Shown: piece by piece, positions 8,501-13,073 of the stretch
How positions within the stretch are numbered: position 1 is the first letter of the stretch
How the letters are laid out: each line of letters begins with the position of its first letter
From: Dehalococcoidia bacterium
GTDB lineage: Bacteria > Chloroflexota > Dehalococcoidia > UBA2979
Length of the DNA stretch: 13,073 bases
Assembly (NCBI GenBank): GCA_004297315.1
Contig: SCTU01000039.1
Location: forward strand, 1-13,073
Direction: 5' to 3'
Notes under the pieces: generated by a model
The model's input: only the letters and a program-made list of their open reading frames with translations
Databases searched by the model: none
Told to the model about the DNA's origin: nothing
Position numbers and translations under genes: made by a program

Positions 8501-8795
8501 ACTTGACGAGTACGACGCGAAGGTGAAGATCCTGATCCTCGTCTCGGACGGACGCCCGCAGGACCACGGCTACGGCCGCGACCGGACCGAGAAGGAATAC
8601 GCCGTCCACGACACCAAGCAGGCCCTGGTCGAGGCGAAGCGGCTGGGCATCACGCCCTTCCTCATCACCGTCGACAAGGAAGGCCACGACTACCTCAAGC
8701 AGATGTGCGACGACATCGGCTACGAGGTGGTGGACGACATCGAGTCGCTCCCGCGCCGGCTGCCGACGCTCTACCGCCACCTCGCCGCGGACTGA
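5511..8795 (+). CDS. NorD/CbbO-like VWA-domain protein with eight helical repeats
   Basis: 1094 residues, well above the roughly 600-800 of NorD and CbbO. Residues 37-341 hold eight tandem units of 37-40 residues, each with a hydrophobic/Trp position, a helix, and an Ala-x-x-Y/F-(L/F)-x-x-(S/G)P-like turn. They are described separately. The middle part (about 345-640) has a conserved-looking block LPPYVATFD...THQTGRMEFGSFDY (about 399-428) and VEDTRID at 495-501, features shared with NorD-type proteins. An acidic/lysine linker follows (about 724-753). The C-terminal VWA domain has a full MIDAS metal site: D-M-S-A-S at 870-874, Thr985 in STRMGPAI and Asp1013 in LVSDGRPQD. Between the first and second MIDAS elements is an insertion with six Asp in a row (889-894). 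GGGGGA at 5501-5506 precedes the ATG. Inferred role: substrate-recognition partner of the adjacent AAA+ ATPase. The client is unknown. No signal peptide or membrane segment was seen. Confidence 0.88.
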   Translation: MSIADDLTTRYAADLRGFGAALPDDFATGVRGMAAYLSDADLEAWSRSGVELANSSLRAWEAAAEYFRASPALVDRLGAEGIARWVGLATELSSRSSLIAAQFLKSTPEALEVIQPDDLEEWSQQGDRLCRGNWKSIALSQLYFQVSPSLFRSLSLVSVGRLVDIIDQLTERSYELATTALEGSAQIFAGLSGQDREPFLRFARAVTRASWADTRLYFERGPRLLERIDPPQRAKFLDLAGRVTTEVGRQGFPLFSDAAEAIGGMAVEQHAAYIEFASRIAAGSPTAAMEYLKSATFVASRLNPDQRSLWEQEGLEIITVEKNPEGAEAYFRLESTRAEERMRALSTRVELSSINQMLRMYAKALSGEPVSVQSAEELVDRGIGWVTESRPTTEGSSIYLPPYVATFDEQEANFQVYKVFTTHQTGRMEFGSFDYEWDTPGAYVAATGPRREVSAAVRREAMGVPAAKAEAVTAVQRLFNCFDDRTLIAGLFTVVEDTRIDTVIAREYSGIRRWLRRLQEHEIGQRPKVEEMALRQAFVENLLRASLGKPEAIRWPVILREYMAQGIAALRMVEQRGATVQDSAEVAGALYDIAASIPNVRAPMPDGKFDFEGATQEMLDVLPSMPGGGEGPDMPGNSQEVTFENPPQPDFRGDFKPELVQLMAKLKLQQEGGTEAGGALTKEQLLELLQNSTELSIAELAEGDIDESLGMFLDNLQKDAGMPASDKKKSDKKDGGDDSDGPGEDEGPSEGELPVEIKWFYYDEWDFRASDYRPRWTRVGERISAEGDREFYEETLRRHHGLVMETRKQFEMMRPESFKKIKRLEDGDELDTDLAIEFHVDKKAGAGPTQRIYNRRNKIERDVAVAFLLDMSASTDEEIEKQKVKHSKDDDDDDFDGDPRRYFQWLAARRAQALVEPPKRIIDLEKESTVLIVEALEAIGDAYGIFGFSGYGRDNVEYHVIKDLEEQMSDRVQRRISKIEPIRSTRMGPAIRHTIHKLDEYDAKVKILILVSDGRPQDHGYGRDRTEKEYAVHDTKQALVEAKRLGITPFLITVDKEGHDYLKQMCDDIGYEVVDDIESLPRRLPTLYRHLAAD
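5619..6533 (+). repeat. Eight protein-level tandem repeats in the VWA gene
   Basis: Units begin at residues 37, 77, 114, 154, 191, 228, 265 and 302 (period 37-40). Typical starts are LSDADLEAW, LGAEGIARW, IQPDDLEEW, LSGQDREPF, IDPPQRAKF and LNPDQRSLW. Each continues with a helix and a second helix ending in patterns such as YFRASP, FLKSTP, YFQVSP and YFERGP. The DNA itself is not repetitive, so the duplication is old. The pattern predicts an alpha-solenoid. Confidence 0.75.
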
Positions 8796-8799
8796 CCCC

Positions 8800-8816
8800 G
8801 AGCGCCTCGCGCGCTC
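8800..8816. terminator. Weak hairpin between convergent genes
   Basis: GAGCGC (8800-8805) and GCGCTC (8811-8816) flank a 5-nt loop in the 24-nt gap between the converging VWA and YetF genes. It could act in both directions, but the stem is short and has no T-run on either strand. Confidence 0.25.
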
Positions 8817-8819
8817 CTC

Positions 8820-9335
8820 CTACTGGTGGCGTCGGGAACGGACGCGCCGGCGCGTCTGCAGCGGTTGCTCGTGGCTCTCCGGGACGACGCTGATCGAACC
8901 GTCCGTCTCCAGCACCGCGACCCTGACCTCGCGGATGTCGTCGATGCCGTGCTCACGCAGGGCCATCATCACCTCCTGTTCGTCGACGTGCTCCTGCCGG
9001 AGGTGTTCCCGCACGAACTCGCCGTGATGGATGAGGAGGGTGGGGGCGCCTTCGACGGCGCGCTGGAGCCACGGGACACGCTCGCGCAGCGCGGCCAGCC
9101 CGTAGTTCGCGAGGATCAAGATGGCCGCCGCGACCAGTCCGCCCGTGAGCGAGGAGTCCGGCCCGACCATCGCGTTCTGCACCGCATTCGCTACGAGCAG
9201 GATCACGACGAGGTCGAACGGAGTCATCTGGCCGATCTCGCGCTTCCCCGCGAGACGTAGCCCGAATAGCAGCGCGACGTAGACGAGCGCCGTCCGGACC
9301 GCGATTTCCCAGATGGGGACCCCGGTGGAGAACAT
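8820..9335 (-). CDS. YetF/DUF421 family membrane protein
   Basis: 171 residues. The start is set at ATG 9335, with GGGAG (complement of 9342-9346) 6 nt upstream and the protein beginning MFSTGVPIWE. An upstream extension of the frame is Arg-rich and not family-like. Three hydrophobic segments are seen at about 8-28, 38-54 and 63-81, with GKREIGQMTPFDLVV at 30-44, NAVQNAMVGPDSSLTGG at 50-66 and a cytosolic YetF domain from about 95 (GAPTLLIHHGEF, VMMALREHGIDDIREV, VLETDGSISVV). This is the standard YetF/YdfR architecture, slightly short. Its function is unknown; such proteins are often stress- or spore-related in Bacillus, which cannot be carried over here. The last 12 residues are very basic (TRRRVRSRRHQ). 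It is preceded by a 506-nt gap and stands apart from the upstream operon. Confidence 0.88.
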   Translation of the reverse strand: MFSTGVPIWEIAVRTALVYVALLFGLRLAGKREIGQMTPFDLVVILLVANAVQNAMVGPDSSLTGGLVAAAILILANYGLAALRERVPWLQRAVEGAPTLLIHHGEFVREHLRQEHVDEQEVMMALREHGIDDIREVRVAVLETDGSISVVPESHEQPLQTRRRVRSRRHQ

Positions 9336-9435
9336 CGCTCGCTCCCGATCCAGCCCGGGTCGCGGGCGTCCGTACCCCGCCGCTTCGCGATCGTAGCGGG
9401 CGGGCACCTCGCTGCCATGAGAGGGCGACGGGCAA

Positions 9436-9468
9436 ACAGAAGGCCCCGCCGTCAGCGGGGCCTTCTGT
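9436..9468 (-). terminator. Strong hairpin, probable terminator
   Basis: ACAGAAGGCCCCGC (9436-9449) and GCGGGGCCTTCTGT (9455-9468) form a perfect 14-bp stem with a 5-nt loop. On the minus strand it is followed by a short TTTG, and on the plus strand by no T-run. Minus-strand termination of the transcript coming from the 18-codon ORF or the hydrolase operon is therefore slightly favoured. It lies 100 nt ahead of the YetF start, so it could also be an attenuator for that gene. Confidence 0.55.
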
Positions 9469-9510
9469 GCGACAACTGTCGACTTGCTGCGCCATTCGGA
9501 GGCGTCTAAT

Positions 9511-9541
9511 GCGCGGCGTACCGCGCGTGACCATTTGGTCA
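9511..9541. promoter_or_regulatory. Adjoining inverted repeats, possible operator
   Basis: GCGCGG-CGTA-CCGCGC (9511-9526) is followed at once by TGACCA-TT-TGGTCA (9528-9541), a perfect 6+2+6 palindrome of lower GC than its surroundings. The second has the shape of a dimeric repressor site. No convincing promoter was placed next to it. Confidence 0.25.
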
Positions 9542-9626
9542 GGGTGCCTGGGTCTGGAACGAATGAATTCGGTGCCGGCGGCTTTCGTCACCGGCCACTA
9601 ACGTGCTGCAATGGCGTGACCCTCCC

Positions 9627-9683
9627 TTAGGCCGAGGTGTCCCGTGTCTTCTCCAGGATGCGCCAGTCCGTGGTCTTGCTCAT
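9627..9683 (-). CDS. Possible 18-residue small protein
   Basis: ATG 9683 on the minus strand is preceded by GGAGG with a 5-nt spacer and is followed by MSKTTDWRILEKTRDTSA and TAA. The peptide is charged, has no membrane segment and resembles nothing I recognise. The ribosome site is the only positive evidence. A strong hairpin 159 nt downstream on the same strand could end its transcript. It may be a leader peptide, a small protein or chance. Confidence 0.3.
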   Translation of the reverse strand: MSKTTDWRILEKTRDTSA

Positions 9684-9841
9684 AGCGACCTCCGTCCCTG
9701 TGCTCCCGGACCTTCGAGCGGTGGAGGGGGAGAACCCCGGCCCGAACGTCCATCGCTGACACTTCGTAGATTACGACTCGCTAGATTCGTGTGCGTGCCC
9801 ACAAGTACCTGAATCTGTGTGACGTTCGTCCCGATTCAGTC

Positions 9842-10834
9842 CTACGCGGTTCCGCACCATCGCCACATCACACGTGGGCTGTCGTCGATGGCCTCGGCGC
9901 GCGCCGCGCCCACTTCGGCGAGCACGTCGAGGTGCCCGATCGTCTCGGTCATCGCCTGCCCGATGCGCACCGTGGGCAAGCGTGGGAACACCGCCCGCGT
10001 CACCTCGAACGCTGTCGCCGTCTGCGCGGCCGCGAGGGCGGCACGAACGCGACGACCCCGGCGGGCGTGGTGCGCTTCGAACTGCGCGAAAAGCCGCGCC
10101 GGGTTGTCGACCACCTCACCGTGGCCCGGGAGGACCCGGGTGAGCGGCAGGGCGCGTAGCGCCGCCACCGAGCGGAGGAACGGCGGCAACGAGGGCCACC
10201 GGGTGGCGTCGCCTTCGAGGGCATGGGGGAAGTGGAGCCCCGGCGTCGGGATCGTCGTCGGCAGCAACGTGTCGCCCGAGCAGAGGTCGAGGCCGTCCGG
10301 CCCCTCGACGGCGGCCACGAGGTTCCCCGGCGTGTGCCCCGGCGCGAGCACGAGGCGGAGCGTGCGCCCATCGGCCAGCGCCCACGGCCCGCTCTCCTCG
10401 GCCGCGCCGATGGCGTCGAGGGGACACGGCTCCCAGCGCTGCTGTGTCGTGCGCGTGCCGAGCAGCCCCGCGACCACCTCGGCCGGCGCCCCCTGCCGCG
10501 CGAGTTCCGCCGCCCGCTCGTGCCGCTGCGCCCGCAGCCCCTCGAGGCCCGCCGCCAGCGCCCCCATCGCCGCCCGCGCCCCGACAATCCGCGCCCCCTC
10601 GCGTGCCCAGCGCGCCGCCAGCCCCGCGTGGTCGATGTGCTCATGCGTCACGACCACGACGCGCACGTCGCGCGCCGCGGCGAAGCCGAGCGCCTCCGCC
10701 TGTGCCTCGATGCCTCCCCACGCGTAGAGGTTGCCCTCCGGCTCCCACCCCGCGTCGATGAGCAGCACGCCGCCGTCCGCGAGCCGGAACGGCCACAGGT
10801 TGTTGTCGGCGACGCGGATCGGGTTAGGGGTCAT
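9842..10834 (-). CDS. Metallo-beta-lactamase-fold hydrolase, LACTB2/glyoxalase-II-like
   Basis: 330 residues. The start at ATG 10834 overlaps the stop of the upstream gene as ATGA, which implies translational coupling; no separate ribosome site is visible. A 136-residue upstream extension of the open frame is Arg/Pro-rich shadow sequence and is rejected. Metal ligands are complete: HEHIDH at 64-69, His167 in APGHTPGN, Asp188 in CSGDTLLP and His238 in LPGHGEVVDN. Residues 256-315 resemble the C-terminal winged-helix (BLACT_WH) domain of the LACTB2-like subgroup. Possible substrates include thioesters (glyoxalase II-like), RNA or lactones. The sequence does not settle which. It is cytosolic, with no signal peptide. 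It is the last gene of the cinA-DUF2971-hydrolase series. Confidence 0.9.
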   Translation of the reverse strand: MTPNPIRVADNNLWPFRLADGGVLLIDAGWEPEGNLYAWGGIEAQAEALGFAAARDVRVVVVTHEHIDHAGLAARWAREGARIVGARAAMGALAAGLEGLRAQRHERAAELARQGAPAEVVAGLLGTRTTQQRWEPCPLDAIGAAEESGPWALADGRTLRLVLAPGHTPGNLVAAVEGPDGLDLCSGDTLLPTTIPTPGLHFPHALEGDATRWPSLPPFLRSVAALRALPLTRVLPGHGEVVDNPARLFAQFEAHHARRGRRVRAALAAAQTATAFEVTRAVFPRLPTVRIGQAMTETIGHLDVLAEVGAARAEAIDDSPRVMWRWCGTA

Positions 10835-11463
10835 CGAGCAGGCGGGTCCAACAACGTGCTCGGCCGCACCGGCACCTTCGACGCGTGCATGGTGCCGAGG
10901 GCGCGCACGGCGCGGAGCGTGGCGAGGTCCGCGCGCGGGGAGACGATGACCTCGTCCAGCAGGTCGGGCACGTCCACGCGGACGCTGAGGCCGGCCCGCT
11001 TCTGCTTCGCTGGCTTGGTTACATACAGGCGCACCTCCTGCTCGTGAGCGAGCGCCGGGCGGCCGTACAGCAGGACGCCATCGAGGCCGGTGCGGTCCAC
11101 GGGTGCGCCATCGAGGGCGAAGTCGCGGTAGGCGACCTTGCCGGCGGTGACCTCGATGTCGCTGTCCTTGAGGGCGTGCTGGATGCGGTCGAGCGTCGTC
11201 TTCAGCGCGACGAACGAGCCGCGCGCCGCATAGGCGTCCCACCGCGCCATCGACTCCGTGGCGGCCTGGTGCCAGTTCGAGACGTAGGTGGTGTCCGCGA
11301 CGTCGGATGGCACGCGGCAGTCGAAGCCGTCAAGCAGCGCGAGGCGCGCGAAGTAGATCTCACGGTCGGCGAGCAGCAGTGCGAACCGCGTGACATCGAG
11401 GTAGCGCCAGAGCGGCACATCTCCCGACGGGCGGTGCCAGCCGTCAAGAAGTGCGAGGGCCAA
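10831..11463 (-). CDS. DUF2971-like protein, compact
   Basis: 210 residues from a TTG start at 11463; GGGAG lies 6 nt upstream and overlaps the end of cinA. Order of motifs: PLWRYLDVTRFALLLADREIYFARL (about 17-41) with a following FDC, NWHQAATESMARWDAY (63-78), FVALKTTLDRI (84-94), GKVAYRDF (108-115), LLYGRPALAHEQEVRLYV (131-148) and VDVPDLLDEVIVSP (about 162-175). These match the pattern of DUF2971 proteins (WRY..., NCWH..ES..MW..Y, hE.EvR, sP). The helical segment between the first two blocks, usually several tens of residues, is very short here. The molecular function of the family is not established. The start could instead be a GTG 15 codons later, but that lacks a well-spaced ribosome site. 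Placement 10 nt after cinA and overlapping the hydrolase suggests one mRNA. Confidence 0.72.
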   Translation of the reverse strand: MALALLDGWHRPSGDVPLWRYLDVTRFALLLADREIYFARLALLDGFDCRVPSDVADTTYVSNWHQAATESMARWDAYAARGSFVALKTTLDRIQHALKDSDIEVTAGKVAYRDFALDGAPVDRTGLDGVLLYGRPALAHEQEVRLYVTKPAKQKRAGLSVRVDVPDLLDEVIVSPRADLATLRAVRALGTMHASKVPVRPSTLLDPPAR

Positions 11464-11473
11464 CGGCGGCTCC

Positions 11474-12715
11474 CTATCCGCCCTCCGCCGCCCTTGCCAT
11501 CAGGTAGGTGCGCACGAGCGTAAGGGCGTTGAGGACGGCGCGGCGCTTCGCGGCTTCGCGGCCCTGGTAGTAGCGGGTGAGGCTGTACTCCACGTGCTCG
11601 CCGTCCGTCAGCGCGATGTGCATCGTGCCGGGGGGCTGGCCCTCGACCTCTGAGCCGCCGGCGATGCCGGTGATGCCGAGGCCGAGCGAGGCGTTGAGGC
11701 GGATGCGGGCGGCGGCGGCCATCGCCTCCGCGGTCTCGCGCGAGATCACGCCGTACTTCTCCGGAATCTCTGCGGGGACGCCGTTCGCGATCTTTGCTTC
11801 GGTCGCGTAGGTGACGAGCGAGCCCTTGAAGTAGTCGGACGAGCCGTCGATGTCGGTGATCGCGCTCGCGATCGCGCCGCCGGTGGCGCTCTCCATCAGC
11901 GCGATCGTCAGGCCCTGCGCGCGCAGCATGTGCCCGATCGCCGCCGGCAGCGACTCGTCGTCGACGCCCCAGATCGAGTGCCCGAGGATCGCGCGCGCCT
12001 GGGCCTCGACCGGCTCGATCAGCCGCTGGGCCTCGGCGCGCGTCTTCGCCTTCGCCGCGATGCGCGCGTGGACGCCGTCGGCGCGGTGGTAGATGCCGAT
12101 GCTGGGATTGGTGCCCTTCAGCAGCGGCGACAGCATCTCGTCGACGGCGCTCTCGCCGAGGCCGGTCGTCTTCAGCGTGCGGCTCACGAGGATCGAGTCG
12201 GCGCGCCGCTCGAGTTCGGGGGCGACCTCGTGCTCCCACATCCGGGTCATCTCGGCCGGCGGCCCGGGCATCACGACGATGACCTTGCGGTCGCGCTCCA
12301 CCCACCAGCCGGGCGCGGTGCCTCGCGGGTTGGGGAGGGCGCGCGCCGAGGGGATGAGCATCGCCTGCTTGATGTTGCGCTCGGGCATGCGGCGGCCGCT
12401 GCCCTCCATGCGCGCGCGCAGCAGGCGTTCCTGCTCCGGGTCGACGGACAGCGTCTCCCCGAGCATCTCGCCGATGATCTCGCGCGTGATGTCGTCCTCG
12501 GTGGGGCCGAGGCCGCCTGTGACGAAGATGTAGTCGGAGCGGCCCCAGGCGCGCGTGAAGAGTTCCTTCATCCGCTCCGGGTTGTCGCCGGTCTGCGAGA
12601 CGTAGAGTAGGTCGATGCCGTACTGCGGCAACTGCCCCGCGATGAACGAGGCGTTCGTGTCAGTAATCTCGCCGAACATGATCTCGGTGCCGATGCTCAG
12701 GACTTCCGCGCGCAT
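11474..12715 (-). CDS. cinA: CinA: MoCF-like domain plus NMN amidohydrolase (PncC) domain
   Basis: 413 residues, normal for two-domain CinA. The start is set at ATG 12715 (MRAEVLSIGTEIMFG), with GAGGGGG 5 nt upstream; a GTG 13 codons earlier adds non-family sequence. The N-terminal MoCF-like domain shows GEITDTNASFIA (15-26), TGGLGPTEDDITREI (66-80) and MPGPPAEM (149-156). The C-terminal PncC domain starts near 255 with MESATGGAIASAI (274-286), SSDYFKGSLVTYATEAK (292-308) and GITGIAGG (347-354). Family role: removing ADP-ribose-type metabolites and deamidating NMN to NaMN in pyridine-nucleotide recycling, in the cytosol. Two family positions vary: ESCTGG reads ESATGG, and the Pro of TGIAGPGG is absent. 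It is followed after 10 nt by the DUF2971-like gene. Naming after competence induction is historical. Confidence 0.95.
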   Translation of the reverse strand: MRAEVLSIGTEIMFGEITDTNASFIAGQLPQYGIDLLYVSQTGDNPERMKELFTRAWGRSDYIFVTGGLGPTEDDITREIIGEMLGETLSVDPEQERLLRARMEGSGRRMPERNIKQAMLIPSARALPNPRGTAPGWWVERDRKVIVVMPGPPAEMTRMWEHEVAPELERRADSILVSRTLKTTGLGESAVDEMLSPLLKGTNPSIGIYHRADGVHARIAAKAKTRAEAQRLIEPVEAQARAILGHSIWGVDDESLPAAIGHMLRAQGLTIALMESATGGAIASAITDIDGSSDYFKGSLVTYATEAKIANGVPAEIPEKYGVISRETAEAMAAAARIRLNASLGLGITGIAGGSEVEGQPPGTMHIALTDGEHVEYSLTRYYQGREAAKRRAVLNALTLVRTYLMARAAEGG

Positions 12716-12820
12716 CCCCGCCCCCTCGTCAGCCTCGATGCCACGAGGCGTCACGGGCCGCGCCCGCTGACCGGAGGATAGCGCGTGGGGTGCTCTACTT
12801 TGCCGTCGTTGCCTCGCCCG

Positions 12821-13073
12821 TCAGGCGGAAGGCGGCGCGGGTGGGGCCGGGGCGTCGTGTGAGTGGCCGCCGCCACCCGTGTGGGTGTGGCCGAAGTGGC
12901 TCCAGGACTGCGAGGCCGGCGCGGGCGACGCCGCCTGGGTGGCCGGGTCGGCCGCCACCCCGCCGAGGTTGGGCGCCGTCATCAGCCGCTTCCCCTCGGT
13001 CCCGTCGTGCGGGCAGGGCGCGGGATTCGCGCGGTCGGCGAGGCGGCGCGAGACCTCGAACTCGAGGCCGCAG
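12821..13073 (-). CDS. FmdB-type zinc-ribbon protein, 5' partial
   Basis: The C-terminal 83 residues of a gene that enters from the right edge; its start lies outside the window. The visible part begins C-G-L-E-F-E-V-S-R-R, which fits the second Cys of the first zinc knuckle in the FmdB regulatory family (Y.C..CG.EFE). It continues with ACPHDG-like APCPHDGTEGKRLMTAP, the place of the second knuckle. The usual second Cys is Asp here. The family part ends near residue 35, and a Pro/Ala-rich tail with five His (SHFGHTHTGGGGHSH) follows and could bind metal. FmdB proteins are small and presumed regulatory; their targets are mostly unknown. The stop lies 105 nt before cinA on the same strand, with no terminator seen, so they may be co-transcribed. 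Confidence 0.75.
   Translation of the reverse strand, partial: CGLEFEVSRRLADRANPAPCPHDGTEGKRLMTAPNLGGVAADPATQAASPAPASQSWSHFGHTHTGGGGHSHDAPAPPAPPSA

Larger units (their letters stand above)
9336..9841. other. 506-nt region without a recognised gene
   Basis: Between the YetF gene and the metallo-hydrolase gene, both on the minus strand. It contains a perfect 14-bp hairpin (9436-9468), an adjoining pair of inverted repeats (9511-9541), an 18-codon minus-strand ORF with a ribosome site (9627-9683) and a 7-bp inverted repeat CTGAATC/GATTCAG (9809-9839) just after the hydrolase stop. Longer open frames here look like GC-driven noise. No tRNA T-loop or similar RNA motif was seen by eye on either strand. 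Confidence 0.6.

Noticed and set aside
6675..8780. 701-codon minus-strand open frame
   Set aside because: Antisense to the VWA gene. Composition is dominated by Val/Leu/Arg/Asp from GC-rich third positions, with no recognisable motif.
4587..8795. Anti-phage defence module (MoxR-VWA type)
   Set aside because: MoxR/VWA pairs occur in some ternary defence-like systems, but here there is no protease, nuclease or other effector and no other defence gene nearby; the NorQ/NorD-like assignment fits better.
8953..9591. 212-codon minus-strand frame over the YetF start region
   Set aside because: It overlaps the YetF gene in another frame, includes the strong hairpin as coding, and has no motif.
9603..9812. 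69-codon plus-strand frame in the gene-free region
   Set aside because: No ribosome site, and Pro/Arg-rich composition typical of GC noise.
9470..9841. Possible tRNA or other structured RNA gene
   Set aside because: No T-loop consensus, CCA end or cloverleaf was found on either strand; covariance-model scanning would be the decisive test.
10835..11242. 136-residue N-terminal extension of the metallo-hydrolase
   Set aside because: Arg/Pro/Gly-rich shadow of the DUF2971-like gene. The ATGA overlap gives the natural start.

Overview
High-GC bacterial DNA with bacterial start codons, Shine-Dalgarno sites and tightly packed genes. No mobile element, CRISPR array, rRNA or tRNA was seen. The set of genes fits a menaquinone-using, fatty-acid-oxidising bacterium. 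It consists of a heterodisulfide-reductase-like Fe-S protein next to etfBA, CoaE with a Lys/Ala/Pro tail, a NorQ/NorD-like pair, YetF, CinA and an FmdB-type zinc ribbon. A member of Chloroflexota (Dehalococcoidia/Tepidiforma-like) is my best guess. It is an inference from gene content and is not proven; a high-GC actinobacterium remains possible.

Left part (1-3320, + strand): an electron-transfer module. The C-terminal part of a membrane ETF:quinone oxidoreductase-type Fe-S protein enters from the left edge. It is followed by etfB and etfA, and a perfect 15-bp hairpin terminator closes the unit. Electrons from acyl-CoA dehydrogenases would pass to EtfAB and then through the Fe-S protein to the quinone pool.

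Middle part (3320-8795, + strand): a candidate promoter, then coaE (last step of CoA synthesis) carrying a 135-residue histone-H1-like tail. Next come a NorQ/CbbQ-type AAA+ ATPase (TTG start) and a 1094-residue partner with eight N-terminal helical repeats and a C-terminal VWA/MIDAS domain. The ATPase and VWA protein form the usual MoxR/VWA chaperone pair, but none of their known clients (nitric oxide reductase, Rubisco) lies in the window. This orphan pair and the CoaE tail are the most interesting items.

Right part (8820-13073, - strand): read in the direction of transcription from the right edge, there is a partial FmdB-type zinc-ribbon protein, cinA, a compact DUF2971-like protein (TTG start, 10 nt after cinA), and a metallo-beta-lactamase-fold hydrolase overlapping it by ATGA. 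Then follows a 506-nt region without a recognised gene, holding an 18-codon ORF with a good ribosome site and a perfect 14-bp hairpin. Last is a YetF/DUF421 membrane protein that converges on the VWA gene. Most other long open frames are antisense or frame-shifted shadows caused by high GC.
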